Below, piece after piece: positions 7,918 to 16,175 of a DNA stretch of 33,031 bases (positions are counted from its first letter, which is position 1; each line of letters starts with the position of its first letter). The notes under the pieces are model-generated. The model made no database searches, was not told the origin of the DNA, and worked only from the letters and a program-made list of their open reading frames with translations. Origin of the DNA: Streptomyces sp. NRRL F-4489 (GTDB lineage: Bacteria; Actinomycetota; Actinomycetes; Streptomycetales; Streptomycetaceae); the NCBI RefSeq assembly GCF_001509485.1, contig NZ_LLZI01000267.1:1-33031 (forward strand), written 5' to 3'. Both the position numbers and the translations under genes were made by a program.

Positions 7918-10428
7918 ACCCTCATCGATCATCTGCCGAACGACGCCGACCCCGACGCCCTCTTCGAAGCCTTTTCGGGCTGGGCCGAACAGCAGGGCCT
8001 CTCGCTCTACCCTGCCCAGGAGGAGGCGCTGATCGAAGTGGTCTCGGGCGCGAACGTCATCCTCTCCACCCCCACCGGCTCCGGAAAGAGCCTGGTGGCG
8101 GCCGGTGCGCACTTCACCGCGCTCGCCAAGGACCAGGTCACCTTCTACACCGCGCCGATCAAGGCGCTGGTCTCGGAGAAGTTCTTCGACCTGTGCAAGC
8201 TGTTCGGCACCGAGAACGTCGGGATGCTCACCGGCGACGCCTCGGTCAACTCCGACGCGCCGGTGATCTGCTGTACGGCCGAGGTGCTCGCCTCGATAGC
8301 GCTGCGTGACGGCAAGTACGCCGACATCGGCCAGGTCGTGATGGACGAGTTCCACTTCTACGCCGAGGCGGACCGGGGCTGGGCCTGGCAGATTCCGCTG
8401 CTGGAGCTGCCGCAGGCCCAGTTCGTCCTGATGTCGGCGACGCTCGGGGACGTCTCCCGCTTCGAGGAGGACCTCACCCGGCGCACCGGCCGCCCCACAG
8501 CCGTGGTCCGCTCCGCGACCCGGCCGGTGCCGCTGTCGTACGAATACCGCACCACACCGATGACGGAGACGCTGACCGAGCTGCTGGAGACCCGCCAGTC
8601 GCCGGTCTACATCGTGCACTTCACCCAGGCCGCCGCCGTGGAGCGGGCGCAGGCGCTGATGAGCATCAACATGTGCACCCGCGCCGAGAAGGACGAGATC
8701 GCCAAGCTGATCGGGAACTTCCGCTTCACCACCACCTTCGGGCGGAACCTCTCCCGGTACGTGCGGCACGGCATCGGCGTGCACCACGCCGGCATGCTGC
8801 CGAAGTACCGCCGCCTGGTGGAGAAGCTCGCCCAGGCCGGCCTGCTGAAGGTGATCTGCGGCACCGACACCCTCGGCGTCGGCGTCAACGTCCCGATCCG
8901 CACGGTGCTGTTCACCGCGCTGACCAAGTACGACGGGAGCCGAGTGCGGACCCTGCGGGCGCGGGAGTTCCACCAGATCGCCGGGCGCGCCGGGCGGGCC
9001 GGCTTCGACACCGCGGGTTTCGTGGTCGCCCAGGCCCCCGAGCACGTCATCGAGAACGAGAAGGCGCTGGCGAAGGCCGGCGACGACCCGAAGAAGCGCC
9101 GCAAGGTCGTCCGCAAGAAGGCCCCGGAGGGCTTCGTCAGCTGGAACGAGAACACCTTCGAGAAGCTCATCGCCTCCGATCCCGAGCCGCTGACCTCCCG
9201 CTTCCGAGTGACGCACGCGATGCTGCTGTCGGTCATCGCCCGGCCCGGCAACGCCTTCGACGCGATGCGGCGGCTGCTGGAGGACAACCACGAGCCGCGC
9301 CGGAACCAGCTGCGGCACATCCGGCGGGCGATCGCGATCTACCGCTCCCTGGTGGACGGCGGCATCGTCGAGCGGCTCCCGGAGCCGGACGCGGAGGGCC
9401 GGATCGTCCGCCTCACCGTCGACCTCCAGCAGGACTTCGCGCTCAACCAGCCGCTGTCCACCTTCGCGCTGGCCGCCTTCGACCTCCTGGACCCCGAGTC
9501 GCCCTCCTACGCCCTGGACATGGTCTCGGTCGTGGAGTCCACCCTGGACGACCCCCGGCAGATCCTCGCCGCCCAGCAGAACAAGGCGCGGGGCGAGGCG
9601 GTCGCCCAGATGAAGGCGGACGGCGTCGAGTACGAGGACCGCATGGAGCGCCTCATGGACGTCGAGTACCCCAAGCCGCTGGACGAGCTGCTGTCGCACG
9701 CCTACGGCCTCTACCGCAAGAGCCACCCGTGGGTCGGCGACCACCCGCTGTCCCCCAAGTCGGTCATCCGCGACATGTACGAACGCGCCATGACCTTCTC
9801 GGAGTTCACCTCCTTCTACGAGCTGGCGCGCACCGAGGGCATCGTCCTGCGCTACCTCGCGAGCGCGTACAAGGCGCTGGACCACACCGTGCCCGACGAC
9901 CTGAAGTCCGAGGACTTCCAGGACATCGTCGCCTGGCTGGGCGAGATGGTCCGCCAGGTCGACTCCAGCCTGCTGGACGAGTGGGAGCAGCTGGCCAACC
10001 CGGAGGAGGAGACCGCGGACGAGGCGGCGGAGCGGGCCGACCAGGTCCGGCCGGTGACCGCCAACGCCCGCGCCTTCCGCGTCCTGGTCCGCAACGCGAT
10101 GTTCCGCCGCGTCGAACTGGCGGCGCTGGACAAGGTCGAGGAGCTCGGCGAGCTGGACGCCGAGTCCGGCTGGGACGCGGACGCCTGGGGCGAGGCGATG
10201 GACGCGTACTGGGAGGAGTACGAGGACCTGGGCACCGGGCCGGACGCCCGCGGCCCGAAGCTGCTGCGGATCGAGGAGGACCCGGAGCACGGGCTGTGGA
10301 AGGTCCGGCAGACCTTCGCGGACCCGAAGGGCGACCACGACTGGGGCATCTCCGCGGAGGTGGATCTGGCCGCCTCCGACGAGGAGGGCCGCGCGGTGGT
10401 GCGGGTCACCGATGTGGGGCAGTTGTGA
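7915..10428 (+). CDS. Ski2-like DEAD/DEAH-box helicase with DUF3516-type C-terminus
   Basis: Cytoplasmic ATP-dependent nucleic-acid helicase, 837 residues, of the actinobacterial Ski2/Mtr4-like type. Motif I TPTGSGKS (Lys58), motif II as MDEFH (Asp144, Glu145), motif III LMSATLGD and motif VI QIAGRAGRAGFD are all present. Conserved HHAGMLPKYRR and CGTDTLGVGVNVPIRT blocks lie in the second RecA domain. The remaining 400 or so residues form the helical and DUF3516-like region found in this family. I chose the GTG at 7915 (MTLIDHLPNDAD) because the upstream in-frame stretch has no typical protein features. The family is firm; RNA as substrate is inferred from relatives. Confidence 0.92.
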   Translation: MTLIDHLPNDADPDALFEAFSGWAEQQGLSLYPAQEEALIEVVSGANVILSTPTGSGKSLVAAGAHFTALAKDQVTFYTAPIKALVSEKFFDLCKLFGTENVGMLTGDASVNSDAPVICCTAEVLASIALRDGKYADIGQVVMDEFHFYAEADRGWAWQIPLLELPQAQFVLMSATLGDVSRFEEDLTRRTGRPTAVVRSATRPVPLSYEYRTTPMTETLTELLETRQSPVYIVHFTQAAAVERAQALMSINMCTRAEKDEIAKLIGNFRFTTTFGRNLSRYVRHGIGVHHAGMLPKYRRLVEKLAQAGLLKVICGTDTLGVGVNVPIRTVLFTALTKYDGSRVRTLRAREFHQIAGRAGRAGFDTAGFVVAQAPEHVIENEKALAKAGDDPKKRRKVVRKKAPEGFVSWNENTFEKLIASDPEPLTSRFRVTHAMLLSVIARPGNAFDAMRRLLEDNHEPRRNQLRHIRRAIAIYRSLVDGGIVERLPEPDAEGRIVRLTVDLQQDFALNQPLSTFALAAFDLLDPESPSYALDMVSVVESTLDDPRQILAAQQNKARGEAVAQMKADGVEYEDRMERLMDVEYPKPLDELLSHAYGLYRKSHPWVGDHPLSPKSVIRDMYERAMTFSEFTSFYELARTEGIVLRYLASAYKALDHTVPDDLKSEDFQDIVAWLGEMVRQVDSSLLDEWEQLANPEEETADEAAERADQVRPVTANARAFRVLVRNAMFRRVELAALDKVEELGELDAESGWDADAWGEAMDAYWEEYEDLGTGPDARGPKLLRIEEDPEHGLWKVRQTFADPKGDHDWGISAEVDLAASDEEGRAVVRVTDVGQL

Positions 10429-10480
10429 GACGGCGGCTTCGCCCGAGGCCGCCGGAGGAGACGACGGAGGGCCACCGGTC

Positions 10481-11398
10481 ATGACGAACCCGGCGGAGAA
10501 ACTGGTCGATCTGCTGGACCTGGAACAGATCGAGGTGAACATCTTCCGGGGCCGCAGCCCCCAGGAGAGCCTCCAGCGGGTCTTCGGCGGGCAGGTCGCC
10601 GGACAGGCGCTGGTGGCCGCCGGGCGGACCACGGAAGGGGACCGCCCGGTCCACTCGCTGCACGCGTACTTCCTGCGCCCGGGCCGCCCGGGCGTGCCGA
10701 TCGTGTACCAGGTCGAGCGGGTCCGCGACGGGCGGTCCTTCACCACCCGCCGGGTCGTCGCCGTCCAGCAGGGCCGCACGATCTTCAACCTCACCGCCTC
10801 CTTCCACAAGCCGGAACCCGGCTTCGAACACCAACTTCCGATGCGCCGCGCCGTGCCCGCACCGGAGGACCTGCCGAACGTCGCCGAAGAGGTCCGCGCC
10901 CACCTGGGCGGCCTCCCCGAGACGCTGGAGCGGATGGCGCGCCGCCAGCCGTTCGACATCCGCTATGTCGACCGGCTGCGCTGGACCCCCGAGGAGATCG
11001 AGGGCGCGGAGCCGCGCAGCGCGGTGTGGATGCGCGCCGTCGGCCCCCTGGGCGACGACCCGCTCGTCCACACCTGCGCCCTGACGTACGCCAGCGACAT
11101 GACCCTCCTCGACGCCGTCCGCATCCCGATCGAGCCGCTGTGGGGCCCGCGCGGCTTCGACATGGCCTCCCTCGATCACGCGATGTGGTTCCACCGTCCT
11201 TTCCGTGCCGATGAGTGGTTCCTCTACGACCAGGAGTCGCCGATCGCCACCGGCGGCCGCGGCCTGGCCCGCGGCCGGATCTACGACCGCGAGGGCCGGC
11301 TGCTGGTCTCGGTCGTCCAGGAAGGGCTCCTGCGCCCCATCGAACCGGGCCACAGCCTGGAGAAGCCGTACGCCGAAGACACTCCCGAACGAACCTGA
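10481..11398 (+). CDS. tesB: Acyl-CoA thioesterase II
   Basis: Hydrolyses acyl-CoA to free fatty acid and CoA in the cytoplasm. The 305-residue product has the TesB double hot-dog layout. The expected catalytic residues are recognisable: Asp206 in YASDMTLLD, Ser230 in MASLDHAMWFH (matching Thr228 of the E. coli enzyme) and Gln280 in VVQEGLLRP. FGGQVAGQAL and HSLHAYFLRPG in the N-terminal half are also typical. The ATG at 10481 has GGAGG about 10 nt upstream. It starts 52 nt after the helicase stop, so the two could be co-transcribed. A 10-bp hairpin follows it. Confidence 0.94.
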   Translation: MTNPAEKLVDLLDLEQIEVNIFRGRSPQESLQRVFGGQVAGQALVAAGRTTEGDRPVHSLHAYFLRPGRPGVPIVYQVERVRDGRSFTTRRVVAVQQGRTIFNLTASFHKPEPGFEHQLPMRRAVPAPEDLPNVAEEVRAHLGGLPETLERMARRQPFDIRYVDRLRWTPEEIEGAEPRSAVWMRAVGPLGDDPLVHTCALTYASDMTLLDAVRIPIEPLWGPRGFDMASLDHAMWFHRPFRADEWFLYDQESPIATGGRGLARGRIYDREGRLLVSVVQEGLLRPIEPGHSLEKPYAEDTPERT

Positions 11399-11407
11399 CC
11401 GACCTCA

Positions 11408-11447
11408 CCGCCGCCCTGCCCGCACCTCCCTTCCGGTAGGGCGGCGG
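11408..11447 (+). terminator. Terminator hairpin after tesB
   Basis: CCGCCGCCCT (11408-11417) and AGGGCGGCGG (11438-11447) form a perfect 10-bp stem with a 20-nt loop, 9 nt after the tesB stop codon. It separates tesB from the next small gene. Confidence 0.6.
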
Positions 11448-11461
11448 CCGGTCCGCCGTCC

Positions 11462-11476
11462 TACGCTGAGCCCATG
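11462..11476 (+). promoter_or_regulatory. Possible leaderless promoter of the small gene at 11474
   Basis: TACGCT (11462-11467) fits the TANNNT -10 pattern and ends 6 nt before the ATG at 11474. No ribosome site precedes that ATG. This suggests a leaderless message; the -35 is not clear. Confidence 0.35.
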
Positions 11477-11719
11477 GACTTCACGCTCACTCCGGGCGAG
11501 GAGGCGGTGGTCCGCCACCTCGCCGCCCTCCTCCGGGCTGGCACCCCGCCCACCGACAACGACCTCGCGGACGAACTGGGCGAGGAGGTGCGGCCGCTGC
11601 TCCAGTCGCTGCTGGAGAAGGGCTGGCTCGTCGTCGACGACACCCGCACCCTGACCCTGTCGGTGATCGCCCGCGCCGCCGTCTCGGACGGCACGGACAC
11701 CGAGGGCCCCCGGCCCTGA
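11474..11719 (+). CDS. Small conserved protein, winged-helix-like
   Basis: An 81-residue soluble protein I cannot name. Its core, with a helix at about residues 7-22, NDLADELGEEVRPLLQSLLEKGWL at 29-52 and a short strand pair VVDDTRTLTLSVIA, has the pattern of a winged helix-turn-helix: helix, turn, recognition helix, wing. The end is a charged, disordered tail. It could be a small DNA-binding regulator or a domain that lost its partner; no function is proven. Codon use is normal for the region, and it is flanked by terminator hairpins on both sides, so it is probably a single-gene unit. Confidence 0.65.
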   Translation: MDFTLTPGEEAVVRHLAALLRAGTPPTDNDLADELGEEVRPLLQSLLEKGWLVVDDTRTLTLSVIARAAVSDGTDTEGPRP

Positions 11720-11721
11720 GC

Positions 11722-11743
11722 CTGGCGGCGGCCGGGACGCCAG
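11722..11743. terminator. Hairpin between convergent genes
   Basis: CTGGCG (11722-11727) pairs with CGCCAG (11738-11743) around a 10-nt loop, directly after the small gene's stop and before the 3' end of the minus-strand DUF6397-like gene. Confidence 0.4.
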
Positions 11744-11772
11744 CCCTGGTCAGGACGCCGGCCCCGCCGGTC

Positions 11773-12678
11773 TTATGTGCGGGCCGGGACGCCGCCGGGC
11801 GGTGCCGCCTTCCACGACGGGCTGTTGCGCACCTCGGGGGCCCGGCCGCCGCGGTGGCCGGCCGGTGCGCCGGGCGCGGGGCGGAGCCGCTCGGGGTTCT
11901 CCCGGCGGGCGGTCTCCAGGGCGCGGGAGAGATTGACGCGATACCAGAGCACTTCGTCGAACTCCTCGGCGACCAGGAGCCGTTCGAAGGACTCCCGGGC
12001 CGCCGGGGTAGCGGTGATCGTGGTGGCGAGGGTGGGCCGGAGCCTGCGCAGCAGGGCGCGCTCCCGGGGGTCCTCGGCGACCGAGGCCCGTTCCTCCGGC
12101 GGCAGGACGGCGGCGATCACCGCGGCCGTCTCCCACGGGTCGCGGGCCTGGCCCATGAGCTGGGCAACCCGGCGGCTGCGCCACTGGCGGCCCCGCCAGT
12201 CCTGCCCGCCGCTGAGCATCACCCGCATCGCGGGCGGGGTGTCGCCTTGCAGCAGCTCCGGCTCGCGGTCGGCGAACTCGGTGATTTCCGAGGCGAGATA
12301 GAGCCAGACCACGGCCCCGAAGCGGTTCACATAGAAGCGGACGGGGCCCACGCAGCCGGCCCGGGTGAGCCGGAGCGCCCGGCCGGGGCCGATGCCCATC
12401 ATCGCCGCCGCCTCATTGGTGGTGACGGTCCGCACCCGCTCCCGCAGGGCCTCGGGGAAGCCCCGTTCGGCCTGGAGCCGGGCGACCTCCTCGGCCGGCA
12501 CCCGGCGCCGGTCGGGCGGCCCGGCGCTTCCCGGCCGGCGGTCGGGGCCGGCCGGGACGGTCCGCACCTCTCCGAGCTGCACGGCGAGCTCGAACTCGCC
12601 GGTGCGCAGCTCCAGTTCGCGGGCGGCGTGCCCCATCGAGAGCGTCCGCTGCCCATCGCTCAGCACTGTCACGGTCAT
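11773..12678 (-). CDS. DUF6397-like protein with helix-turn-helix-type repeats
   Basis: A 301-residue protein of the streptomycete type I recognise as DUF6397-like. The first 130 residues hold two segments with excisionase/MerR-like character: AARELELRTGEFELAVQLGEV (about 18-38) and a second with AAAMMGIGPGRALRLTRAG (about 90-110), each followed by a YxNRxxAVVWLYL-type strand. The middle is helical and Arg/Glu-rich; the last 40 residues are Pro/Gly-rich and probably disordered. The family function is unknown, and a DNA-binding role is only suggested by these segments. The ATG at 12678 has AGGGGG about 6 nt upstream, and a good HrdB-type promoter overlaps the end of the roadblock gene. Confidence 0.7.
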   Translation of the reverse strand: MTVTVLSDGQRTLSMGHAARELELRTGEFELAVQLGEVRTVPAGPDRRPGSAGPPDRRRVPAEEVARLQAERGFPEALRERVRTVTTNEAAAMMGIGPGRALRLTRAGCVGPVRFYVNRFGAVVWLYLASEITEFADREPELLQGDTPPAMRVMLSGGQDWRGRQWRSRRVAQLMGQARDPWETAAVIAAVLPPEERASVAEDPRERALLRRLRPTLATTITATPAARESFERLLVAEEFDEVLWYRVNLSRALETARRENPERLRPAPGAPAGHRGGRAPEVRNSPSWKAAPPGGVPART

Positions 12679-12724
12679 GGTGTTCCCCCTGCGACTCGAT
12701 CGTCGTCGATCACTGACGGTTACG

Positions 12725-12755
12725 ACGATAGCCGCAGGCTGTGACAGCGCGTCAA
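12725..12755 (-). promoter_or_regulatory. HrdB-type promoter of the DUF6397-like gene
   Basis: On the minus strand TTGACG (12750-12755) and TATCGT (12725-12730) are 19 bp apart, about 47 bp before the ATG. The -35 box overlaps the stop codon of the upstream roadblock gene, so the two genes have little space between them but probably separate promoters. Confidence 0.6.
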
Positions 12756-13171
12756 CGACCGCCGTGAGCCTGTGGATAACTCTCCGGCCGGCGGGCCGCG
12801 ACGCCGAGATGCTCGCCGACGCGATTGACCAACAGCGTCATCTCGTACGCGATCTGGCCCATGTCGGCGTCGGCGCCGGCCAGCACGCACAGGCAGCTGC
12901 CGTCCCCCGCCGCCGTCACGAACAGCACCCCGTCGTCGAACTCGATCATGGTCTGGCGCACCCGCCCGACCCGGAAGTGGAGTGCCGATCCCTTCGCCAG
13001 GCTGTGCAGTCCGGAGGCGACCGCCGCCAGGTGCTCGGCGTCCTCCCGCTCCAGCCCCTGGCTCGCGCCGGTCACCAGCCCGTCGTTGGACAGCACCAGG
13101 GCGTGCCGTACTTGTTCCACCCGCTTGGTCAGGTCGTCCAGCAGCCAGTCGAGTCCGCTGCTCAGTGCCAT
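12752..13171 (-). CDS. Roadblock/LC7 domain protein (CvnB/MglB-like)
   Basis: A 139-residue roadblock/LC7 protein, the class that regulates small Ras-like GTPases. Recognisable stretches are LDWLLDDLTKRVEQVRHALVLSNDGL at the start, EHLAAVASGLHSLAKG in the middle and FVTAAGDGSCLCVLAGADADMGQIAYEM at the end. In streptomycetes such genes sit in conservons next to a sensor kinase (CvnA), a DUF742 protein (CvnC) and a GTPase (CvnD). Here only a CvnD-like GTPase is nearby, separated by an opposite-strand oxidoreductase gene. The ATG at 13171 has a strong GGAGGAAG site 4 nt upstream. The family is certain; the partner is inferred. Confidence 0.92.
   Translation of the reverse strand: MALSSGLDWLLDDLTKRVEQVRHALVLSNDGLVTGASQGLEREDAEHLAAVASGLHSLAKGSALHFRVGRVRQTMIEFDDGVLFVTAAGDGSCLCVLAGADADMGQIAYEMTLLVNRVGEHLGVAARRPESYPQAHGGR
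12771..12779 (-). promoter_or_regulatory. DnaA-box-like sequence inside the roadblock gene
   Basis: The minus strand reads TTATCCACA, a perfect match to the E. coli-type DnaA box, in the last codons of the roadblock gene. It may be chance; it is listed because a second perfect copy occurs at 25261-25269. Confidence 0.3.
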
Positions 13172-13337
13172 GCCGCTTCCTCCCCGTATCCCCGTCCGCG
13201 CGCGTGGCCGGACGGCAGTCCGCAGCCCGTCGGCGGGCTGCCGTGCCAGCCTGTCCCACCTCCGCCGTCTCGGCAAGCGGCCCCGCACCCCGGCGTGCCA
13301 CCGGCGGGCGCTTCCGGCCCGCGGCGAGGATGACGGC

Positions 13338-13766
13338 ATGGCACACACAATGACGAAGAACGAGTGGCAGGCGTTCCTTTCCGAGGGAACCCGTACGGGA
13401 AAACTGGCGACGGTGCGGGCCGACGGCAGTCCGCATCTGGCCCCGGTGTGGTTCCTCCTGGACGGCGACGAACTGGTCTTCAACACGGGCGAGGACACGG
13501 TCAAGGGCCGCAATCTCGCCCGCGACGGCCGGCTGGCGCTGTGCGTGGACGACGAGCGGCCGCCGTTCTCGTTCGCCGTCGTGCACGGCCGGGCGGAGCT
13601 GAGCGACGACCTGGCGGCGGTCCGGCACTGGGCGACGAGGATCGGCGCCCGGTACATGGGCGAGGACCGCGCCGAGGAGTACGGGGCCCGCAACGGCGTC
13701 CCCGGTGAACTGCTGGTGCGGGTCAGGATCGACAAGGTGGTCGCGGTCGCCGCTATCGCCGGCTGA
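13338..13766 (+). CDS. PPOX-class F420-dependent oxidoreductase-like protein
   Basis: A 142-residue split beta-barrel flavin/deazaflavin-binding protein of the pyridoxamine-phosphate-oxidase fold. GKLATVRADGSPHLAPVWFLLDGDELVFNT (about 22-51), KGRNLARDGRLALCVDDE and the C-terminal VRIDKVVAV are typical of the TIGR03618-like F420-dependent group. The likely role is a cytoplasmic redox enzyme on an unknown substrate. The ATG at 13338 has GAGG 8 nt upstream. It lies between the roadblock gene (divergent) and the GTPase gene (convergent) on the other strand, interrupting what looks like a conservon. Confidence 0.86.
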   Translation: MAHTMTKNEWQAFLSEGTRTGKLATVRADGSPHLAPVWFLLDGDELVFNTGEDTVKGRNLARDGRLALCVDDERPPFSFAVVHGRAELSDDLAAVRHWATRIGARYMGEDRAEEYGARNGVPGELLVRVRIDKVVAVAAIAG

Positions 13767-13781
13767 GGCGGCGGGCGGGCT

Positions 13782-13802
13782 GCCCGGTATCCGGGGCCGG
13801 GC
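13782..13802. terminator. Hairpin between convergent oxidoreductase and GTPase genes
   Basis: GCCCGG (13782-13787) pairs with CCGGGC (13797-13802) around a 9-nt loop in a 43-bp convergent gap. It probably ends both messages. Confidence 0.4.
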
Positions 13803-13809
13803 GGTCCGC

Positions 13810-14424
13810 TCAGCCCACCGGGGCCGGCTGCCGGGCCGAGTACCGCCGCCCGGCGTGCTCGACCAGCCGGACCAGCACCTCCTTGCCGGAGTCGCGGTCC
13901 CGGGCGTCGCACAGCACGACCGGGGTGCCGCGGTCCAGGTCCAGGGCGCGGGCGACCTCGTCCGCCCCGTAGGACCGGGCGCCGGGGAAGCAGTTGACGG
14001 CCACCACGAACGGCAGGGCGCGGCGCTCGAAGTAGTCGACGGCCGGAAAGCACTCCGGCAGCCGGCGGGTATCGGCCAGCACCACCGCGCCCAGCGCGCC
14101 CTCCGACAGGTCGTCCCACAGGAACCAGAAGCGGTCCTGTCCCGGGGTGCCGAAGAGGTACAGGGAGAGGCCCGCCCGGATGGTGATGCGGCCGAAGTCC
14201 ATCGCCACCGTGGTGGTGGTCTTGCCCTCCACTCCCCCGGTGTCGTCGACCGCCGCGCCCACCTCGGTGAGCCGCTCCTCGGTGTGCAGCGGGCGGATCT
14301 CGCTCACCGCACCCACCAGCGTGGTCTTGCCCGCCCCGAAGCCGCCCGCTACCAGGATCTTCAGGGCCAGGTCGGCGGAACGGGCCGGGACGGCGTCCCG
14401 TGGGGTCCCTTGTACGGCGGTCAT
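13810..14424 (-). CDS. CvnD-like small GTPase (conservon ATP/GTP-binding protein)
   Basis: A 204-residue Ras-like GTP-binding protein. The P-loop GGFGAGKTT (Lys33, Thr34) is perfect. EGKTTTTVAMDFG gives the switch I threonines, LFGTPGQDRF replaces the usual DxxGQ of switch II, and VAVNCF stands where NKxD would be. These are the known peculiarities of CvnD proteins, which are thought to work with roadblock partners and a membrane histidine kinase. The ATG at 14424 has AAGGAGA about 6 nt upstream. No kinase or DUF742 gene is beside it, and the roadblock gene lies 640 bp away beyond an opposite-strand gene. The family is firm; its signalling input is unknown. Confidence 0.92.
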   Translation of the reverse strand: MTAVQGTPRDAVPARSADLALKILVAGGFGAGKTTLVGAVSEIRPLHTEERLTEVGAAVDDTGGVEGKTTTTVAMDFGRITIRAGLSLYLFGTPGQDRFWFLWDDLSEGALGAVVLADTRRLPECFPAVDYFERRALPFVVAVNCFPGARSYGADEVARALDLDRGTPVVLCDARDRDSGKEVLVRLVEHAGRRYSARQPAPVG

Positions 14425-14681
14425 CGGCCGTCTCCTTCAGGGTGCGGGGCCCGCGCGGCGCGGGGTGCGATGGCAGGGCACAGCGATGGGGCCGGGGCGG
14501 CACCGGGTGCCGTCCGGAAATCCATGGCGAGGACCGTACCCTCCGCTGATCGCGGTGTCCCCGGATTCCGGAAAGCCGTCCCGCTCCCGCGCCACGGGCC
14601 GGCGCCCGGCCGCCGCGGCCCACCGTGCCGCGGCCGCACAGGCGTTCCCCAGGGCCGCCCGCCGTGCGGAATCATGGGCGC

Positions 14682-16175
14682 ATGACGCAGCAGCAGGCGT
14701 GGGCCCCGCGGCGGCCCGCCACGCCCCCTGGGGCGCCCGCCCCCGCGGCCGTCGTGGAGCGCAACGGCATCGAGCCCGTACCGGACGCCGAGCGGCACGG
14801 CACGCCCCGGTCCCTGTTCTGGCCGTGGGCCGCCTCCGGGCTGTCCCTGCTGGGCATCGCCTACGGGATCTATGTGAGGGGCCTGGGCCTGAATGCCTGG
14901 CAGGCGGTGCTCACCGGGGCGGTGGGCTATGTGCTGTCGTTCGTCCTGGTCGGCCTGGTGTCGGTGGCCGGGGCGCGGACGGGGGCGCCCACCATGGCCA
15001 TCGGGCCGGCCGTCTTCGGGCGGCAGGGCAACAAGCTGCCCACCCTGTTCAGTTACGTCTCCAACGTCGGCTGGGAGACGGTCCTGGTCGCGCTCTCCTC
15101 CCTGGGCGGCGCCGCCATCCTGGCGCGGGTCTCGCCCACGGTGTTCGCCCGGCCCGGCGGGCGGACGCCGACCACCGGGGCCCAGGCCCTGTGCTTCGCC
15201 GTGACCGCGGTCTCGGTGGTCGTCGTGGGCCTCTACGGGCACGCGCTGCTCATGCGGGTGCAGAAGTACCTGACCGGCGCCATCACCGTGATGACCGCCG
15301 CCTACCTGGTGCTGATGGCCGGGCGGATCCATCCCGCCGCGCTGCTCCAGGGGCGGCCGGGCGGCCTCGGCACCGCTATCGGGGGCGTGGTCTTCGCGAT
15401 GACCCTCCTGGGCCTGGGGTGGGTCAACTGCGGGGCGGACTACAGCCGTTACCTGCCCCGGGACAGCAGCGGCCGCGCCATCACCGGCTGGACGACGCTG
15501 GGCGGGGTGCTGGCCCCGCTGGTGCTGCTGGTCTTCGGGGTGCTGCTGGACGCCGGCGACCCCGGACTGGCCGCCGCGGCCGCCGCCGACCCGGTGAGCG
15601 CCCTCGCCGCGGCCCTGCCGACGTGGTTCCTGGTGCCGTACCTGCTCACCGCCATCGGGGGCTTCGTCTCCGGGGCGATCATGGACATCTACAGTTCGGG
15701 GATGTCGCTGCTGGCCCTGGGCCTGCCCGTCCGCCGATCGCTGGCGGTCCTGGTGGACGGGGCACTGATGGCCCTCGGCGGCTGGTACGTGCTGTTCGTC
15801 TCGCCCGGTTTCTTCGCCACCTTCCAGGCGTTCCTGTCCGTCGTCGGGGTGGCCATGGCCGCGTGGACGGCGGTGTTCCTGGTGGCGCGGTGGCGCGAGC
15901 GCCGCACCGGTCCCGGGCCGGACGCGGTGCCGGCCGCCAGGTGGCCCGCGGCCCTCTCGCTGGCGGCCGGCACCGCCGTCGGCCTGGGGCTGGTCACCTC
16001 CGCCGATCCCCATATCGCCCGTATCGTGGGCTTCCTGCTGACGGACCGGGCCGCGCACGGCACCCTGGGGGCCATGAACGCCGGAGTGGTGGCCGCCCTG
16101 CTCGTCGCGGGTGTCCTGTATGCCGCCACCGCCCCGATTTCCCGCCGTCCCACCGTCCCCGAAGGAGACCGATGA
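14682..16175 (+). CDS. NCS1-type purine/cytosine permease-like transporter
   Basis: A 497-residue membrane protein with about twelve hydrophobic segments and the NCS1 layout: short hydrophilic N-terminus with a GIEPVPDAERHG motif, FGRQGNKLPTLFSYVSNVGWETV in the substrate region, and GLGWVNCGADYSRYLPRD in the centre, much as in cytosine permeases. The exact substrate (cytosine, other nucleobase, or related ring compound) cannot be read. The ATG at 14682 has no ribosome site and GGAATCAT just upstream, so it may be leaderless. The last codons contain GAAGGAGA, which serves the next gene, and the stop overlaps that gene's ATG. Confidence 0.88.
   Translation: MTQQQAWAPRRPATPPGAPAPAAVVERNGIEPVPDAERHGTPRSLFWPWAASGLSLLGIAYGIYVRGLGLNAWQAVLTGAVGYVLSFVLVGLVSVAGARTGAPTMAIGPAVFGRQGNKLPTLFSYVSNVGWETVLVALSSLGGAAILARVSPTVFARPGGRTPTTGAQALCFAVTAVSVVVVGLYGHALLMRVQKYLTGAITVMTAAYLVLMAGRIHPAALLQGRPGGLGTAIGGVVFAMTLLGLGWVNCGADYSRYLPRDSSGRAITGWTTLGGVLAPLVLLVFGVLLDAGDPGLAAAAAADPVSALAAALPTWFLVPYLLTAIGGFVSGAIMDIYSSGMSLLALGLPVRRSLAVLVDGALMALGGWYVLFVSPGFFATFQAFLSVVGVAMAAWTAVFLVARWRERRTGPGPDAVPAARWPAALSLAAGTAVGLGLVTSADPHIARIVGFLLTDRAAHGTLGAMNAGVVAALLVAGVLYAATAPISRRPTVPEGDR

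Noticed and set aside
3964..10959. A 2331-codon open frame on the minus strand across the ABC exporter, DUF457, helicase and thioesterase genes
   Set aside because: It is a composition artefact of GC-rich DNA. It runs opposite to well-supported genes and its translation is low-complexity with no recognisable domain.
12752..14623. A 623-codon minus-strand frame joining the roadblock protein to upstream sequence
   Set aside because: The true start at 13171 has a strong ribosome site, and the extra sequence is antisense to the PPOX gene and out of frame with the GTPase gene.
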